This document shows positions 9,837-17,552 of a DNA stretch of 64,000 nucleotides, piece after piece. The DNA is taken from contig NZ_FYED01000008.1 of assembly GCF_900187565.1 (NCBI RefSeq), positions 186,001-250,000 of the forward strand, given 5' to 3'. The stretch is from Pseudomonas sp. Irchel 3A7. GTDB taxonomy: Bacteria; Pseudomonadota; Gammaproteobacteria; Pseudomonadales; Pseudomonadaceae. Position numbers and translations under genes: made by a program. The first letter of the stretch is position 1, and the number at the start of each line of letters is the position of its first letter. The notes beneath the pieces are model-generated. The model was not told where the DNA came from, ran no database searches, and saw nothing but the letters and a program-made list of their open reading frames with translations.

Positions 9837-9909
9837 ATCGCGGGCGAGCCCGCTCCCACAATGGAGGCGGATGTCCGCAATACCCTGTGGGAGCGGGCTT
9901 GCCCGCGAT
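9837..9909. repeat. REP pair (BIME), type B, reverse-forward
   Basis: Two copies of a sister REP family with core GTGGGAGCGGGCTTGCCCGC, arranged reverse then forward, between the MFS start and the 3' end of the MmgE/PrpD gene. Confidence 0.87.
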
Positions 9910-9934
9910 GAGGCCAGACCAGACAGCGCATACA

Positions 9935-11284
9935 TCAGGTCAGCCACCGCTCAAGCACTCCCACCGATTCCAGCTCTTCCAGCCGCCACAATTGCCCGAG
10001 CAATGCTTCAGCCTGCCCCCGCGACATCACCCGCTCGGCCAAACTGAAAAATTTATCCTCCAGCGCCCCCTCACTCAGAGGATTGCCCGGCGCACCCAAC
10101 GGCACTTCAACACACAGGCTCGCCTGCCGACCGTCCACGGTCCGCAGCGTCACCACGGGCTCGCCATCCTCTGACAGTTGCGGGTCCACTTCAAGGTGAA
10201 TGCGCGACATCCACTGTGTCACCCGTGGATCGTGGCGCAGTTCATCGTCGTAGGCCTGCAACCGGCAATGACCATGCACCAGCCGCGCAGCCAGCGCATA
10301 GGGCAGGCTCATCTGCGCCGCCGCCAGGGTGTCGACGTCGTGACCGCCGCACATGTCCCGCAGGAATCCGCACAATCTCACCTGCACGTCTTCGACCTGA
10401 TCGACCTGCACCTGCAGCTGCTCCAACAGCAAACCCAAGGCATCGATGGCCGAATGGGTGCCGCGGCAGGAGGCGTAGGGTTTGATCGAGCAGCGGGCGA
10501 GTTTCCACACGACGCCCAGGTCTGCGTCCAGCGCCTGGGGTTGTGCAGTGTCACCGGCCAGGGTCTTGAGGAAACCGCCCCAGACATCCTCGAACAACTG
10601 CGACGGACCGCTGGTCCCCTGTTGGGCAAATCGCGCTGCCAGCAAGCCACCTTCGGCGGCGCGGCCGCTGTGCAGTTTTTTGCTTTGCGAGCCGTCGTGA
10701 ATAAACGTCCACAAACCGCCACTGAAGCTGCCGGCGATGCCCAGTGCCGACAGGGTTTGCCGCGCATCCAGGCCGAGAATGCGCGCACTGGCGGCGGCCG
10801 CGCCGAACACGCCACAGGTTGCCGTGGAGTGCCAACCGGCGCCGTTATGCGCCGAGTAGCCACCGCAGGCTTCGAGCACCCGGCGCCCGATGTCGTAACC
10901 GATCACCACCGCCGTGATGAACTCGCGGCCGGTCACCGCTTGCCCGGACATCGACACCGCCGCCATCACGGCGGGCAAGACCACGGCGCCGGAATGGTCG
11001 CAGCCTCCAGTGTCGTCCAGTTCCAGGGCATGGGCGGCGATGCCGTTGAGCATGGCGGCCTGAGTCGCGCCGACCCGCAAGTCCGTGCCCCAGACCAACG
11101 TATTGCCAGGCTCACCGCCGAACACCTGACGCGCTTGCTTTGCGATGTCGCTGTCAGCCCCGGCCAGGGACGCGCCGAAGGTGTCGAGGATGTGGCGCCT
11201 GGCTTGCTCCACTAGCGCCGGTGGCAAATCGTCAAACGTCGTTTCGACGCAAAATTGCGCCAGTCGCTGCATCCGTTCAGTCAT
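9935..11284 (-). CDS. MmgE/PrpD family protein
   Basis: Member of the MmgE/PrpD superfamily, which contains 2-methylcitrate dehydratase, cis-aconitate decarboxylase and iminodisuccinate epimerase. The 449-residue length and the N-terminal helical repeat region (FDDLPPALVEQARRHILDT, GIAAHALELDDT) fit the family. The motif HNGAGWHSTATCGVFGAAAA near 165 and the SFSGGLWTFIHDGSQSKKLHSGRAAEGGLLA region are the conserved active-site face. It is not PrpD itself: no prp genes surround it. It is the last gene of the argH-ABC-hydrolase operon and its ATG overlaps the upstream gene's stop by four bases. Given the ArgH-type lyase in the same operon, an epimerase or lyase acting on an N-substituted amino acid is an attractive guess. 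Confidence 0.88.
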   Translation of the reverse strand: MTERMQRLAQFCVETTFDDLPPALVEQARRHILDTFGASLAGADSDIAKQARQVFGGEPGNTLVWGTDLRVGATQAAMLNGIAAHALELDDTGGCDHSGAVVLPAVMAAVSMSGQAVTGREFITAVVIGYDIGRRVLEACGGYSAHNGAGWHSTATCGVFGAAAASARILGLDARQTLSALGIAGSFSGGLWTFIHDGSQSKKLHSGRAAEGGLLAARFAQQGTSGPSQLFEDVWGGFLKTLAGDTAQPQALDADLGVVWKLARCSIKPYASCRGTHSAIDALGLLLEQLQVQVDQVEDVQVRLCGFLRDMCGGHDVDTLAAAQMSLPYALAARLVHGHCRLQAYDDELRHDPRVTQWMSRIHLEVDPQLSEDGEPVVTLRTVDGRQASLCVEVPLGAPGNPLSEGALEDKFFSLAERVMSRGQAEALLGQLWRLEELESVGVLERWLT

Positions 11285-12168
11285 ACGATGTAGTCCCGGT
11301 AATGACGTTCGTACACCGACGCCGGATGATCCTGGGTCACCGGTGCCGCCGATTCAGCCCACCATCGGGCGACTTCGGCACCCGTGGCGACCCACACGTC
11401 ATCGTGCTGCACAATCCCCTCAAGCAACTCCCGCAACACCCCGATCCGCCCCGGCGTTGCAATGATTTCCGGGTGCAGGCGCAGCACGTAGCACAGGCCG
11501 AAGCGATGAAACCCGGCGAAGTCCATTTGCAGATTGCCCAGGGTGTGGCTGTAGGACGCGATCCGCGATTGCGCCGGTGGCACGGCAGGACTGAGGTTGA
11601 AGGCGAAGTAGGGTTCGTCTTCCAGTTCATAGTGCAGCGGCAACTCGATCACCTCAGGCGAAGTCGGGTGCGCGAACGGCAGGTCATCGCCGCGCCATGA
11701 CGATGACCAGCGAATACCCTGATCTCTCAACGCTTCGATAAAGCCCGGCGCACCGTTGCCGGCGGGGATACGGAACCCCGTGGGACGCTGGCCGGTCAGT
11801 GCCGCCAAGGTTTCGCAGCCCTTGGCGATGTCGGCGCTCTGTTCGGCCAGGTCGAGGTGGTCGTAGTTCTGATGGCGATACCCGGCGCAGGCGATCTCAT
11901 GGCCGCCGGCCTGGATTGCGCGAAGGTGTTCGGGGTTTTCCTCGGCGACGACGCCGGGGACAAACCAGCTGCTGGCGACGCCAAGTTCATTGAACAGACC
12001 CAACAAGCGCTCGACCCCGCGCTGCGTGCCGTAACGCCACACCGACAGGGTTTTGTCGCGCCCGGCGACTTCCGGGGCCTGGGTGAGGATGCCGTGGATG
12101 TCGTTGTAATCGACGGTCAGTACTACTGCGCAGCGATAACCCTTGGGCCAGACAGTGGACTCAGCCAT
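11281..12168 (-). CDS. NodB-fold polysaccharide-deacetylase-like protein with altered metal site
   Basis: A 295-residue protein of the PuuE/PgdA-like branch of carbohydrate esterase family 4, in which several members act on amides or cyclic imides rather than on polysaccharide. It is paralogous to the gene immediately upstream but its metal ligands are degraded. Where the paralogue has FDLDGP it has VDYND (Asp20 kept, the second Asp becomes Asn22), and where the paralogue has AYHGYKH it has ACAGYRH (His replaced by Ala95, His99 kept). The later motifs GFRIPAGN and LRLHPEI...PGR are present. It overlaps both neighbours by 4-8 bases, so it is co-translated. It may be a non-catalytic partner or use different chemistry. 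No signal peptide, so cytoplasmic. Confidence 0.85.
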   Translation of the reverse strand: MAESTVWPKGYRCAVVLTVDYNDIHGILTQAPEVAGRDKTLSVWRYGTQRGVERLLGLFNELGVASSWFVPGVVAEENPEHLRAIQAGGHEIACAGYRHQNYDHLDLAEQSADIAKGCETLAALTGQRPTGFRIPAGNGAPGFIEALRDQGIRWSSSWRGDDLPFAHPTSPEVIELPLHYELEDEPYFAFNLSPAVPPAQSRIASYSHTLGNLQMDFAGFHRFGLCYVLRLHPEIIATPGRIGVLRELLEGIVQHDDVWVATGAEVARWWAESAAPVTQDHPASVYERHYRDYIV

Positions 12169-13009
12169 GGTGATGCTCCTTGAGCCACCACTGGGCGACG
12201 TCGCGGCAGGTGGCGAACCAGACGTCGTCGCGTTGACGCATGTGTTCGAAGATTTTTTCCAGCAACAGGATGCGCCCTGGTTTGCCGGTGATCTTGGGGT
12301 GGAACAGGGTCGTCAGGCACAGCCCTTCATCCATGGCGCCGTCGTATTCGCGGCACCAGTTGTCGAGGGTCAGCGCGTAGCTGGCGGTACGGTCCAGCCC
12401 GGAAGGGAAGTCCGGCGCCCGGGTGTAGGCGAGGGAGGCGTAGTCGTCCATTTCCCAGCGCCCGGGGATTTCCACCAGCGGCGTGGCGTGGCCCGGTACA
12501 TTCACCAGGTACGGACGGTCATCGCCGCGCATGCTGCTGGAGTAGGTCACGCCGGCCTCGACCAGCATCGCCGGGGTTTGCGCGTGCCAGTCGCCGGACG
12601 GTGTGCGAAAGCCTTCGGCGCGGATGTTCAGGTGCTTCCAGAACACCTCGCGGGACCGTTTCATCACGTCCTTCTGCTGTTCCAGCGTCAGGGCGTAAAA
12701 GGATTCGTGTTTGTAGCCGTGATACGCCACCTCATGCCCGCGCTCGACAATCGCCTGGCACTGTTTCGGCCAGTTCTCCACGACCCAGGCCGGGACGAAG
12801 AACGTCGTCGGCAGACGGAACTCGTCGAGCAGGTCGAGAATCCGCGGCAATGCCCGGTACGGGCCGTAGCCGCCGAAACCGAAGTACTCGGGTTTGCGCC
12901 AGATCGAGCCATTGAGCATGGCATCGCCGGTCGGGCCGTCGAGATCGAAGGCCAGGGCCAGGCAGCCTTTGTGCCGGTCGGGCCAGGTGGGTTGGGGTGA
13001 GGAGGACAT
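12161..13009 (-). CDS. NodB-fold amidohydrolase (polysaccharide deacetylase family, PgdA/PuuE-like)
   Basis: A 282-residue cytoplasmic member of carbohydrate esterase family 4. The catalytic set looks complete: Asp22 and Asp24 in FDLDGP, His97 and His101 in HGYKHES, the GFRTPSGDWH loop, and a C-terminal LFHPKITGKPGR with the conserved histidine. The single-domain layout resembles Helicobacter PgdA (HP0310) and allantoinase PuuE, which act on small molecules. A GGAG lies eight bases before the ATG. It follows the ABC-transporter genes in the operon, with a REP pair in the gap, and overlaps the next gene by eight bases. A role in hydrolysing an imported amide, imide or N-acyl compound is inferred. 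Confidence 0.87.
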   Translation of the reverse strand: MSSSPQPTWPDRHKGCLALAFDLDGPTGDAMLNGSIWRKPEYFGFGGYGPYRALPRILDLLDEFRLPTTFFVPAWVVENWPKQCQAIVERGHEVAYHGYKHESFYALTLEQQKDVMKRSREVFWKHLNIRAEGFRTPSGDWHAQTPAMLVEAGVTYSSSMRGDDRPYLVNVPGHATPLVEIPGRWEMDDYASLAYTRAPDFPSGLDRTASYALTLDNWCREYDGAMDEGLCLTTLFHPKITGKPGRILLLEKIFEHMRQRDDVWFATCRDVAQWWLKEHHHG

Positions 13010-13047
13010 CGGTGGTACTCCAACTCTCTATAAATAAACACCGGACC

Positions 13048-13140
13048 CTGTGGGAGCGGGCTTGCCCGCGATGAGGCCGGCATAGCCACCATCAATGTGG
13101 CCTGACAGTCCGCCATCGCTGGCAAGCCAGCTCCCACAGG
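13048..13140. repeat. REP pair (BIME), type B, forward-reverse
   Basis: Type B REP followed by a diverged inverted copy (TGGCAAGCCAGCTCCCACAG). It lies inside the minus-strand operon between the binding-protein gene and the hydrolase genes. Confidence 0.87.
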
Positions 13141-13160
13141 TTTGCGTCAACCCACTGGGC

Positions 13161-13985
13161 CTATTTCCCGGCGTTGATGGTCACGGTCTTGATCGCCCCC
13201 AGTTCCAGATCCCATTTCTTCAGGATTGCCTGGTAGCTGCCATCGTCGATCATGCTCTGCAACGCGACTTTCACCGCTTCGCTCAATTCAGGCTTTTTCT
13301 TGCTCACGCCCAGGCCGGTGAACTGCGAGGAGATCGGCAGGCCGACGGTCTTGTACATGTCCTTTTCCTGGGTTTTCAGGTACGGCAGGGTTTCGCTGCC
13401 TTGCATGGCCGCGTCGATGCGGCTCTGGCGCAGTTGCGCCCGGGCATCGGCCGAGCCTTCGGTGCCGATCACATTGATCGCCGGTTTGCCGGCGGCTTCA
13501 CAGTTGGCCTTGCTCCACTCGGCGATTTCCGCCGGGAAGGTGGTACGGCGGCTGGTGCCGACTTTCTTGCCGCACAGGTCGGTGATTTCGTTGGTGTCCT
13601 TGTTCTTCTGCAGGGTGTAGAACTGCGGGCCGCTGGTGAAGTAGTCGACGAAGGTCACGCTGGCCTGACGCTCCTTGGTGTCGGTCATGCCCGACAGCAC
13701 CATGTCCACTCGGTCTGTGGTCAGGGCGTTGATCATTTGTTCGAAACCGGTTTCCTGCCACTTGATTTTCACGCCCAGGCGTTCGGCCAGGGCGTTGCCC
13801 AGGTCAACGTCGACACCGGTGAGGGTGTTGGTGGCCGGGTCCTTGAAATCCATCGGCGGGTAGTTCGGCATGATCGCAACGACGATCTCGCCCTTATCCT
13901 TGATGCTGGCCGGCAAGTCGGCGGCGAAGGTAACGCTGGAAGCCATCAGGCCTGCGAGTACTGCTGGGATAACGAAGTTCTTCAT
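13161..13985 (-). CDS. Polar amino acid ABC transporter, periplasmic binding protein
   Basis: Family 3 solute-binding protein of 274 residues. A Sec signal peptide of about 21 residues ends in SSVTFAA. The mature part has the family's N-terminal GEIVVAIMPNYPPMDFKD, the GVDVDLGNALAERLG signature and DMVLSGMTDTKERQ, all near the ligand-binding cleft. It is encoded with a matching ATPase and permease, and with intracellular hydrolases and an ArgH-type lyase, so the ligand is probably the substrate of those enzymes: an amino acid conjugate rather than a common amino acid. It is separated from the ATPase gene by 38 bases and followed by a REP pair, which often stabilises the transcript of the abundant binding protein. 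Confidence 0.9.
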   Translation of the reverse strand: MKNFVIPAVLAGLMASSVTFAADLPASIKDKGEIVVAIMPNYPPMDFKDPATNTLTGVDVDLGNALAERLGVKIKWQETGFEQMINALTTDRVDMVLSGMTDTKERQASVTFVDYFTSGPQFYTLQKNKDTNEITDLCGKKVGTSRRTTFPAEIAEWSKANCEAAGKPAINVIGTEGSADARAQLRQSRIDAAMQGSETLPYLKTQEKDMYKTVGLPISSQFTGLGVSKKKPELSEAVKVALQSMIDDGSYQAILKKWDLELGAIKTVTINAGK

Positions 13986-14023
13986 GGTCGTTCTCTTATG
14001 TGTGTTGTTACGCCAGTCGGCGT

Positions 14024-14788
14024 TTAGGTTCGAACGGCAGAAATGAAGCTTTGGGTGCGTGGGTTTTGCGGACTTATTAGTATTTCTTCGGGGCTTCCTG
14101 CCTCCACGATCTGCCCGCCGTCCATGAACACCATGCGGTTGGAGACTTCGCGAGCGAAGCCCAGTTCATGGGTGACGACGATCATGGTCATGCCGGTCTG
14201 CGCCAGGTCGCGCATCACCGACAGCACCTCACCGACCAGTTCCGGGTCGAGTGCCGAAGTGGGTTCATCGAACAGCATCAGCTTGGGCCGCATGGCCAGG
14301 GCGCGGGCAATCGCCACCCGTTGCTGCTGGCCACCCGAGAGTTCGATCGGGTAGCTGTTGCGCTTGTCGGCCAGGCCGACGCGGGCGAGCAGTTCCACGG
14401 CTTCTTCGTGCGCCTCCTTGGGCGAACGCTTGAGCACCTGGCACGGCCCTTCGATGATGTTTTGCAGCACAGTCATGTGCGGGAACAGGTTGAAGCGCTG
14501 GAACACCATGCCGGTGGACAGGCGCTGGCGGGCGATCTGCGTCTCGTTGAGTTCGTGCAGTTTGTTGCCGACGATGCGGTAACCCACCAACTCGCCATCG
14601 ACCCACAGACCACCCTTGTCGATTTTTTCCAGCTGATTCACGCAGCGCAGCAAGGTGCTCTTGCCCGAGCCGGACGGGCCGATGATGCACAGCACTTCGC
14701 CTTGCTCGACTTCGATGTTGATGTCCTTGAGCGCGTGGAAATGGTCGTAGTATTTGTTAAGGCTCACGGCCTTGACGATGCTTCTCAT
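14024..14788 (-). CDS. Polar amino acid ABC transporter, ATP-binding protein
   Basis: A 254-residue ATPase of the GlnQ/HisP class. Walker A is GPSGSGKST near residues 37-45, the Q-loop is in [13 protein letters not shown], the signature is [15 protein letters not shown], Walker B is [12 protein letters not shown] and the switch histidine is in [15 protein letters not shown] precedes the ATG, and the permease stop lies 10 bases upstream. It energises the permease encoded just before it and works with the binding protein encoded after it. Confidence 0.93.
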   Translation of the reverse strand: MRSIVKAVSLNKYYDHFHALKDINIEVEQGEVLCIIGPSGSGKSTLLRCVNQLEKIDKGGLWVDGELVGYRIVGNKLHELNETQIARQRLSTGMVFQRFNLFPHMTVLQNIIEGPCQVLKRSPKEAHEEAVELLARVGLADKRNSYPIELSGGQQQRVAIARALAMRPKLMLFDEPTSALDPELVGEVLSVMRDLAQTGMTMIVVTHELGFAREVSNRMVFMDGGQIVEAGSPEEILISPQNPRTQSFISAVRT

Positions 14789-14798
14789 GTCGGTCTCC

Positions 14799-15677
14799 TC
14801 AGGAACGCTTGCCGGCGCCGCGAGCGAAACGACGCTCCAGGCGGCTTTGACCGAAGGACAGCACGGTGACGGTGGCCAGGTACCAGATACCGGCGACGAT
14901 CAGCAGTTCCATCACGCGGGCGTTGGCGTAGTAGATGTTCTGGGCGTTGTAGAGCAGTTCCGAGTACTGGATGACGCTCGCCAGCGAGGTCATTTTCACC
15001 ATGCCGATGAACTCGTTGCCCACCGGCGGAATGATGATCCGCATGGCCTGGGGCAGGATGATCCGGCGTAGCGCTTGCAGGCGCGGCATGCCGATCGACT
15101 TGGCGGCTTCGTATTGCCCGGTGTCCACCGAAAGCAGGCCGGCACGCACCACTTCGGCGGTGTAGGCGCCCTGGTTGATGCTCAAGCCGAGCAGGGCCGC
15201 CACGAACGGCGTCATCAGGCTCACGGTGTCGAATTCGAAGAGCCCGGGGATGCCGATGGTGGGGAAGATCAACGCCAGGTTGAACCACAACAGCAACTGC
15301 AGGATCAGCGGCGTACCGCGGAACAGCCAGGTGTAGGTCAGCGCCACGTAGCGCAGGATCGGGTTGGCCGACATGCGCATGATCGCCGTGATCACCCCGA
15401 ACACGATGCCCAGGGCCATCGCCAGCACTGCCATGACGATGGTGTTGAGCAAACCCCACATGATCGCCTGGGAGGTGAGGAACTGGCCGATGTACGACCA
15501 TTCGATCTTGCCTTCGGCGAAGGCGCGCACCAGGCCCAGAATGGCAATGACGATCACCGTGGCGAAGAAGATCCGCCCGTAGTAGCGCCGTGGCACGTGT
15601 TGGTACTGGGTTATGTCAAACTGGTTTTCCGCCAGTTTGCGCTCCGCCTGGAGTCGTTCTGCCTGTGTCTGGCTCAT
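14799..15677 (-). CDS. Polar amino acid ABC transporter, permease
   Basis: Inner-membrane permease of the HisMQ/GlnP family, 292 residues. There is an N-terminal cytoplasmic extension of about 40 residues, a first membrane segment at about 41-59, then four more. The EAA motif that contacts the ATPase is in [26 protein letters not shown] single permease gene implies a homodimer. I chose the ATG at 15677 because GGAG lies eight bases before it; an ATG six codons earlier lacks a site. The gap to the upstream argH-like gene carries a REP pair. Confidence 0.9.
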   Translation of the reverse strand: MSQTQAERLQAERKLAENQFDITQYQHVPRRYYGRIFFATVIVIAILGLVRAFAEGKIEWSYIGQFLTSQAIMWGLLNTIVMAVLAMALGIVFGVITAIMRMSANPILRYVALTYTWLFRGTPLILQLLLWFNLALIFPTIGIPGLFEFDTVSLMTPFVAALLGLSINQGAYTAEVVRAGLLSVDTGQYEAAKSIGMPRLQALRRIILPQAMRIIIPPVGNEFIGMVKMTSLASVIQYSELLYNAQNIYYANARVMELLIVAGIWYLATVTVLSFGQSRLERRFARGAGKRS

Positions 15678-15720
15678 GGTTGTTTCTCCGTACACTGTTC
15701 TTTCAAATCCACCGCAGTCC

Positions 15721-15812
15721 CTGTGGGAGCGAGCCTGCTCGCGAAGGCGGTGGGTCAGTCAGCATTGATGTTGAATGTGATGACCTCTTCGCGAGCAGGC
15801 TCGCTCCCACAG
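15721..15812. repeat. REP pair (BIME), type A, forward-reverse
   Basis: Inverted type A REP copies between the argH-like gene and the permease gene, inside the putative seven-gene operon. Confidence 0.9.
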
Positions 15813-15828
15813 GTGGTATGTGTGCGTG

Positions 15829-17256
15829 TCAGAGGCGGAAGCCCTGATAGTCCTCGGTCCAGGCTTGCTGGGCAGCGAGGGCGGTTTTCAGCCGGCCGAT
15901 CTGCTCGCGTACCTGCTGCGGCGCGGTGCCGCCCCAGCCGCTGCGGGCGGCGATGGCAGCTTCCAGGGTCAGGCTGTCACGCACTTCAGGCGTCAGGCGC
16001 GGATCGATTTCGGCCAGCAACGCCGGCGAGGCTTCCCACAACTCGATGTCGTGTTTCTCGCAGGCCTTGACCAGCGCACCGGTGATTTCGTGGGCTTCCT
16101 TGAACGGCACGCCGCGCACCGCCAGCCAGTCGGCCACTTCAGTGGCGAGGGTGAAACCCAGCGGGGCCTGGCGACGCAACTCTTCGACGTTGACTGTCAT
16201 GGTCGCCACCATCCCGGCCATGGCCGGCAGCACCAACAGCAGCGTGTCGACGCTGTCGAGCACGCCGTGCTTGTCTTCGCTCAAGTCGCGGTTGTAGGAC
16301 AGCGGCAGGGATTTGAGCGTGGAGAGCAGGCCGGTCAGGTTGCCGATCAAACGGCCAGCCTTGCCTCGCGCCAGTTCGGCAATGTCCGGGTTTTTCTTCT
16401 GCGGCATGATCGAGCTGCCGGTGGCGTAGGCATCGTCCAGCGCGACCCAGCGAAACTGCCGCGACGACCACAGGCAGAACTCTTCAGCCAGGCGTGAGAT
16501 GTTGATCCCGAGCATGCTGGCGATAAACAGGAATTCGGCGACGTGATCACGGCTGGCCACGGCGTCGATGGAGTTTTCGCACACGCCGCTGTAGCCCATT
16601 TCCCTGGCCGACTGTTGTGGCAGGCGGGCGATGGCCGAGCCGGCCATGGCTGCCGCGCCCAGTGGCGACAGCGAGGTGCGTGCGTCCCAGTCCACCAGGC
16701 GTTGCACGTCACGCAGCATCGATTGCGCGTGGGCCAGCAGGTGATGGGCGAACACGATAGGCTGCGCCTGCTGCAAATGGGTGAAGCCGGGGCAGATGCT
16801 TTCGACGTGTTGTTCGGCCTGATTGACCAGCGCCTGCTGCAAGGCCAGCACTTCGACGGTCAGGGTGCGTACGTGATCGCGCAGGAACAGACGCAGGTCG
16901 TTGGCGGTCTGGTCATTGCGCGAACGACCGGCGCGCAGCTTGCCGCCCAGGGCGCCGAGACGTTCGGTCAACAGACGCTCGATGAAGGTGTGGACGTCTT
17001 CGTCGTCCAGGGTCGGCGCGATGCTGCCGGCACGGAAGTCAGCGCCGATCTGCTCCAGCGCACCGAGCATGGTCCGGGTTTCCTGTTCGTTCAGAAGCCC
17101 GGCGCGCTGCAATTCCCGGGCGTGGGCCTTGGAGCCGGCGAGGTCGTACGGGGTGAGGCGGAAATAGCGCTCGGGACAACGGGACAGCGCGGCCAGGGCT
17201 TCGGACGGACCGCTTTTGAAGCGAGCACCCCAGAGACGGTCGGTGGCTTGAGACAT
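15829..17256 (-). CDS. Argininosuccinate lyase paralogue (fumarase/aspartase-superfamily C-N lyase)
   Basis: Family enzymes cleave a C-N bond to release fumarate. The 475-residue protein has all three superfamily blocks: GKLRAGRSRNDQ near 105-116, GFTHLQQAQP near 158-167 with the catalytic histidine, and TGSSIMPQKKNPD with the flexible-loop serine. It differs from the usual Pseudomonas ArgH in several family-diagnostic positions (RAGRSRNDQ rather than HTGRSRNDQ; AELARGKAGRLIGNLTGLL). In these it is closer to the form I recall from actinobacteria, and the usual QEDKEP is SEDKHG. Its place at the head of a transport and hydrolase operon, away from arginine synthesis genes, suggests a catabolic role on an N-(1,2-dicarboxyethyl) compound. 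GAGGA precedes the start. Confidence 0.85.
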   Translation of the reverse strand: MSQATDRLWGARFKSGPSEALAALSRCPERYFRLTPYDLAGSKAHARELQRAGLLNEQETRTMLGALEQIGADFRAGSIAPTLDDEDVHTFIERLLTERLGALGGKLRAGRSRNDQTANDLRLFLRDHVRTLTVEVLALQQALVNQAEQHVESICPGFTHLQQAQPIVFAHHLLAHAQSMLRDVQRLVDWDARTSLSPLGAAAMAGSAIARLPQQSAREMGYSGVCENSIDAVASRDHVAEFLFIASMLGINISRLAEEFCLWSSRQFRWVALDDAYATGSSIMPQKKNPDIAELARGKAGRLIGNLTGLLSTLKSLPLSYNRDLSEDKHGVLDSVDTLLLVLPAMAGMVATMTVNVEELRRQAPLGFTLATEVADWLAVRGVPFKEAHEITGALVKACEKHDIELWEASPALLAEIDPRLTPEVRDSLTLEAAIAARSGWGGTAPQQVREQIGRLKTALAAQQAWTEDYQGFRL

Positions 17257-17379
17257 GGTTGTTTTCCTCGTCGGTAATGCGAACGAAATCGTTATGTCAG
17301 GCCTGAAATACCCATCAGGGCGTCGTCAGGTCAGATAAAAATCAGGGGCAGGGGACTAGCGCAGTTGCAAAAGGGCGAG

Positions 17380-17399
17380 AGCTGATCGAAGTGTCAGCT
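17380..17399. promoter_or_regulatory. Perfect dyad AGCTGA-N8-TCAGCT, candidate operator
   Basis: Six-base perfect inverted repeat in the 296-base gap between the divergent argH-like and lysR genes. It is one of two dyads there and a candidate LysR-regulator site. A short T run follows it on the plus strand, so a weak terminator is the alternative. Confidence 0.35.
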
Positions 17400-17414
17400 T
17401 TTAATGCTTCGAAA

Positions 17415-17432
17415 TCAGTGTTTTGGCACTGA
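17415..17432. promoter_or_regulatory. Perfect dyad TCAGTG-N6-CACTGA, candidate LysR operator
   Basis: Six-base perfect inverted repeat in the AT-rich argH/lysR intergenic region, 15 bases from the dyad at 17380-17399. Paired dyads at a divergent promoter are usual for LysR regulation. The classical T-N11-A form is not clearly present. Confidence 0.4.
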
Positions 17433-17552
17433 AGTTCGGAATTTCTGTGTGGTTGCCAAGTCTGGTTTTCTGTGTTCATTATTATTAGGCCAGCTATGTT
17501 TTTGTTGTTGGACACAGGTTGTTGAATCGGGCGCCAGAGGTAAATAAGCATT

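Noticed and set aside
9935..11284. MmgE/PrpD protein as 2-methylcitrate dehydratase of propionate metabolism
   Set aside because: No prpB, prpC or acnD genes nearby; it belongs to a transport and hydrolase operon, so the methylcitrate role is unlikely.
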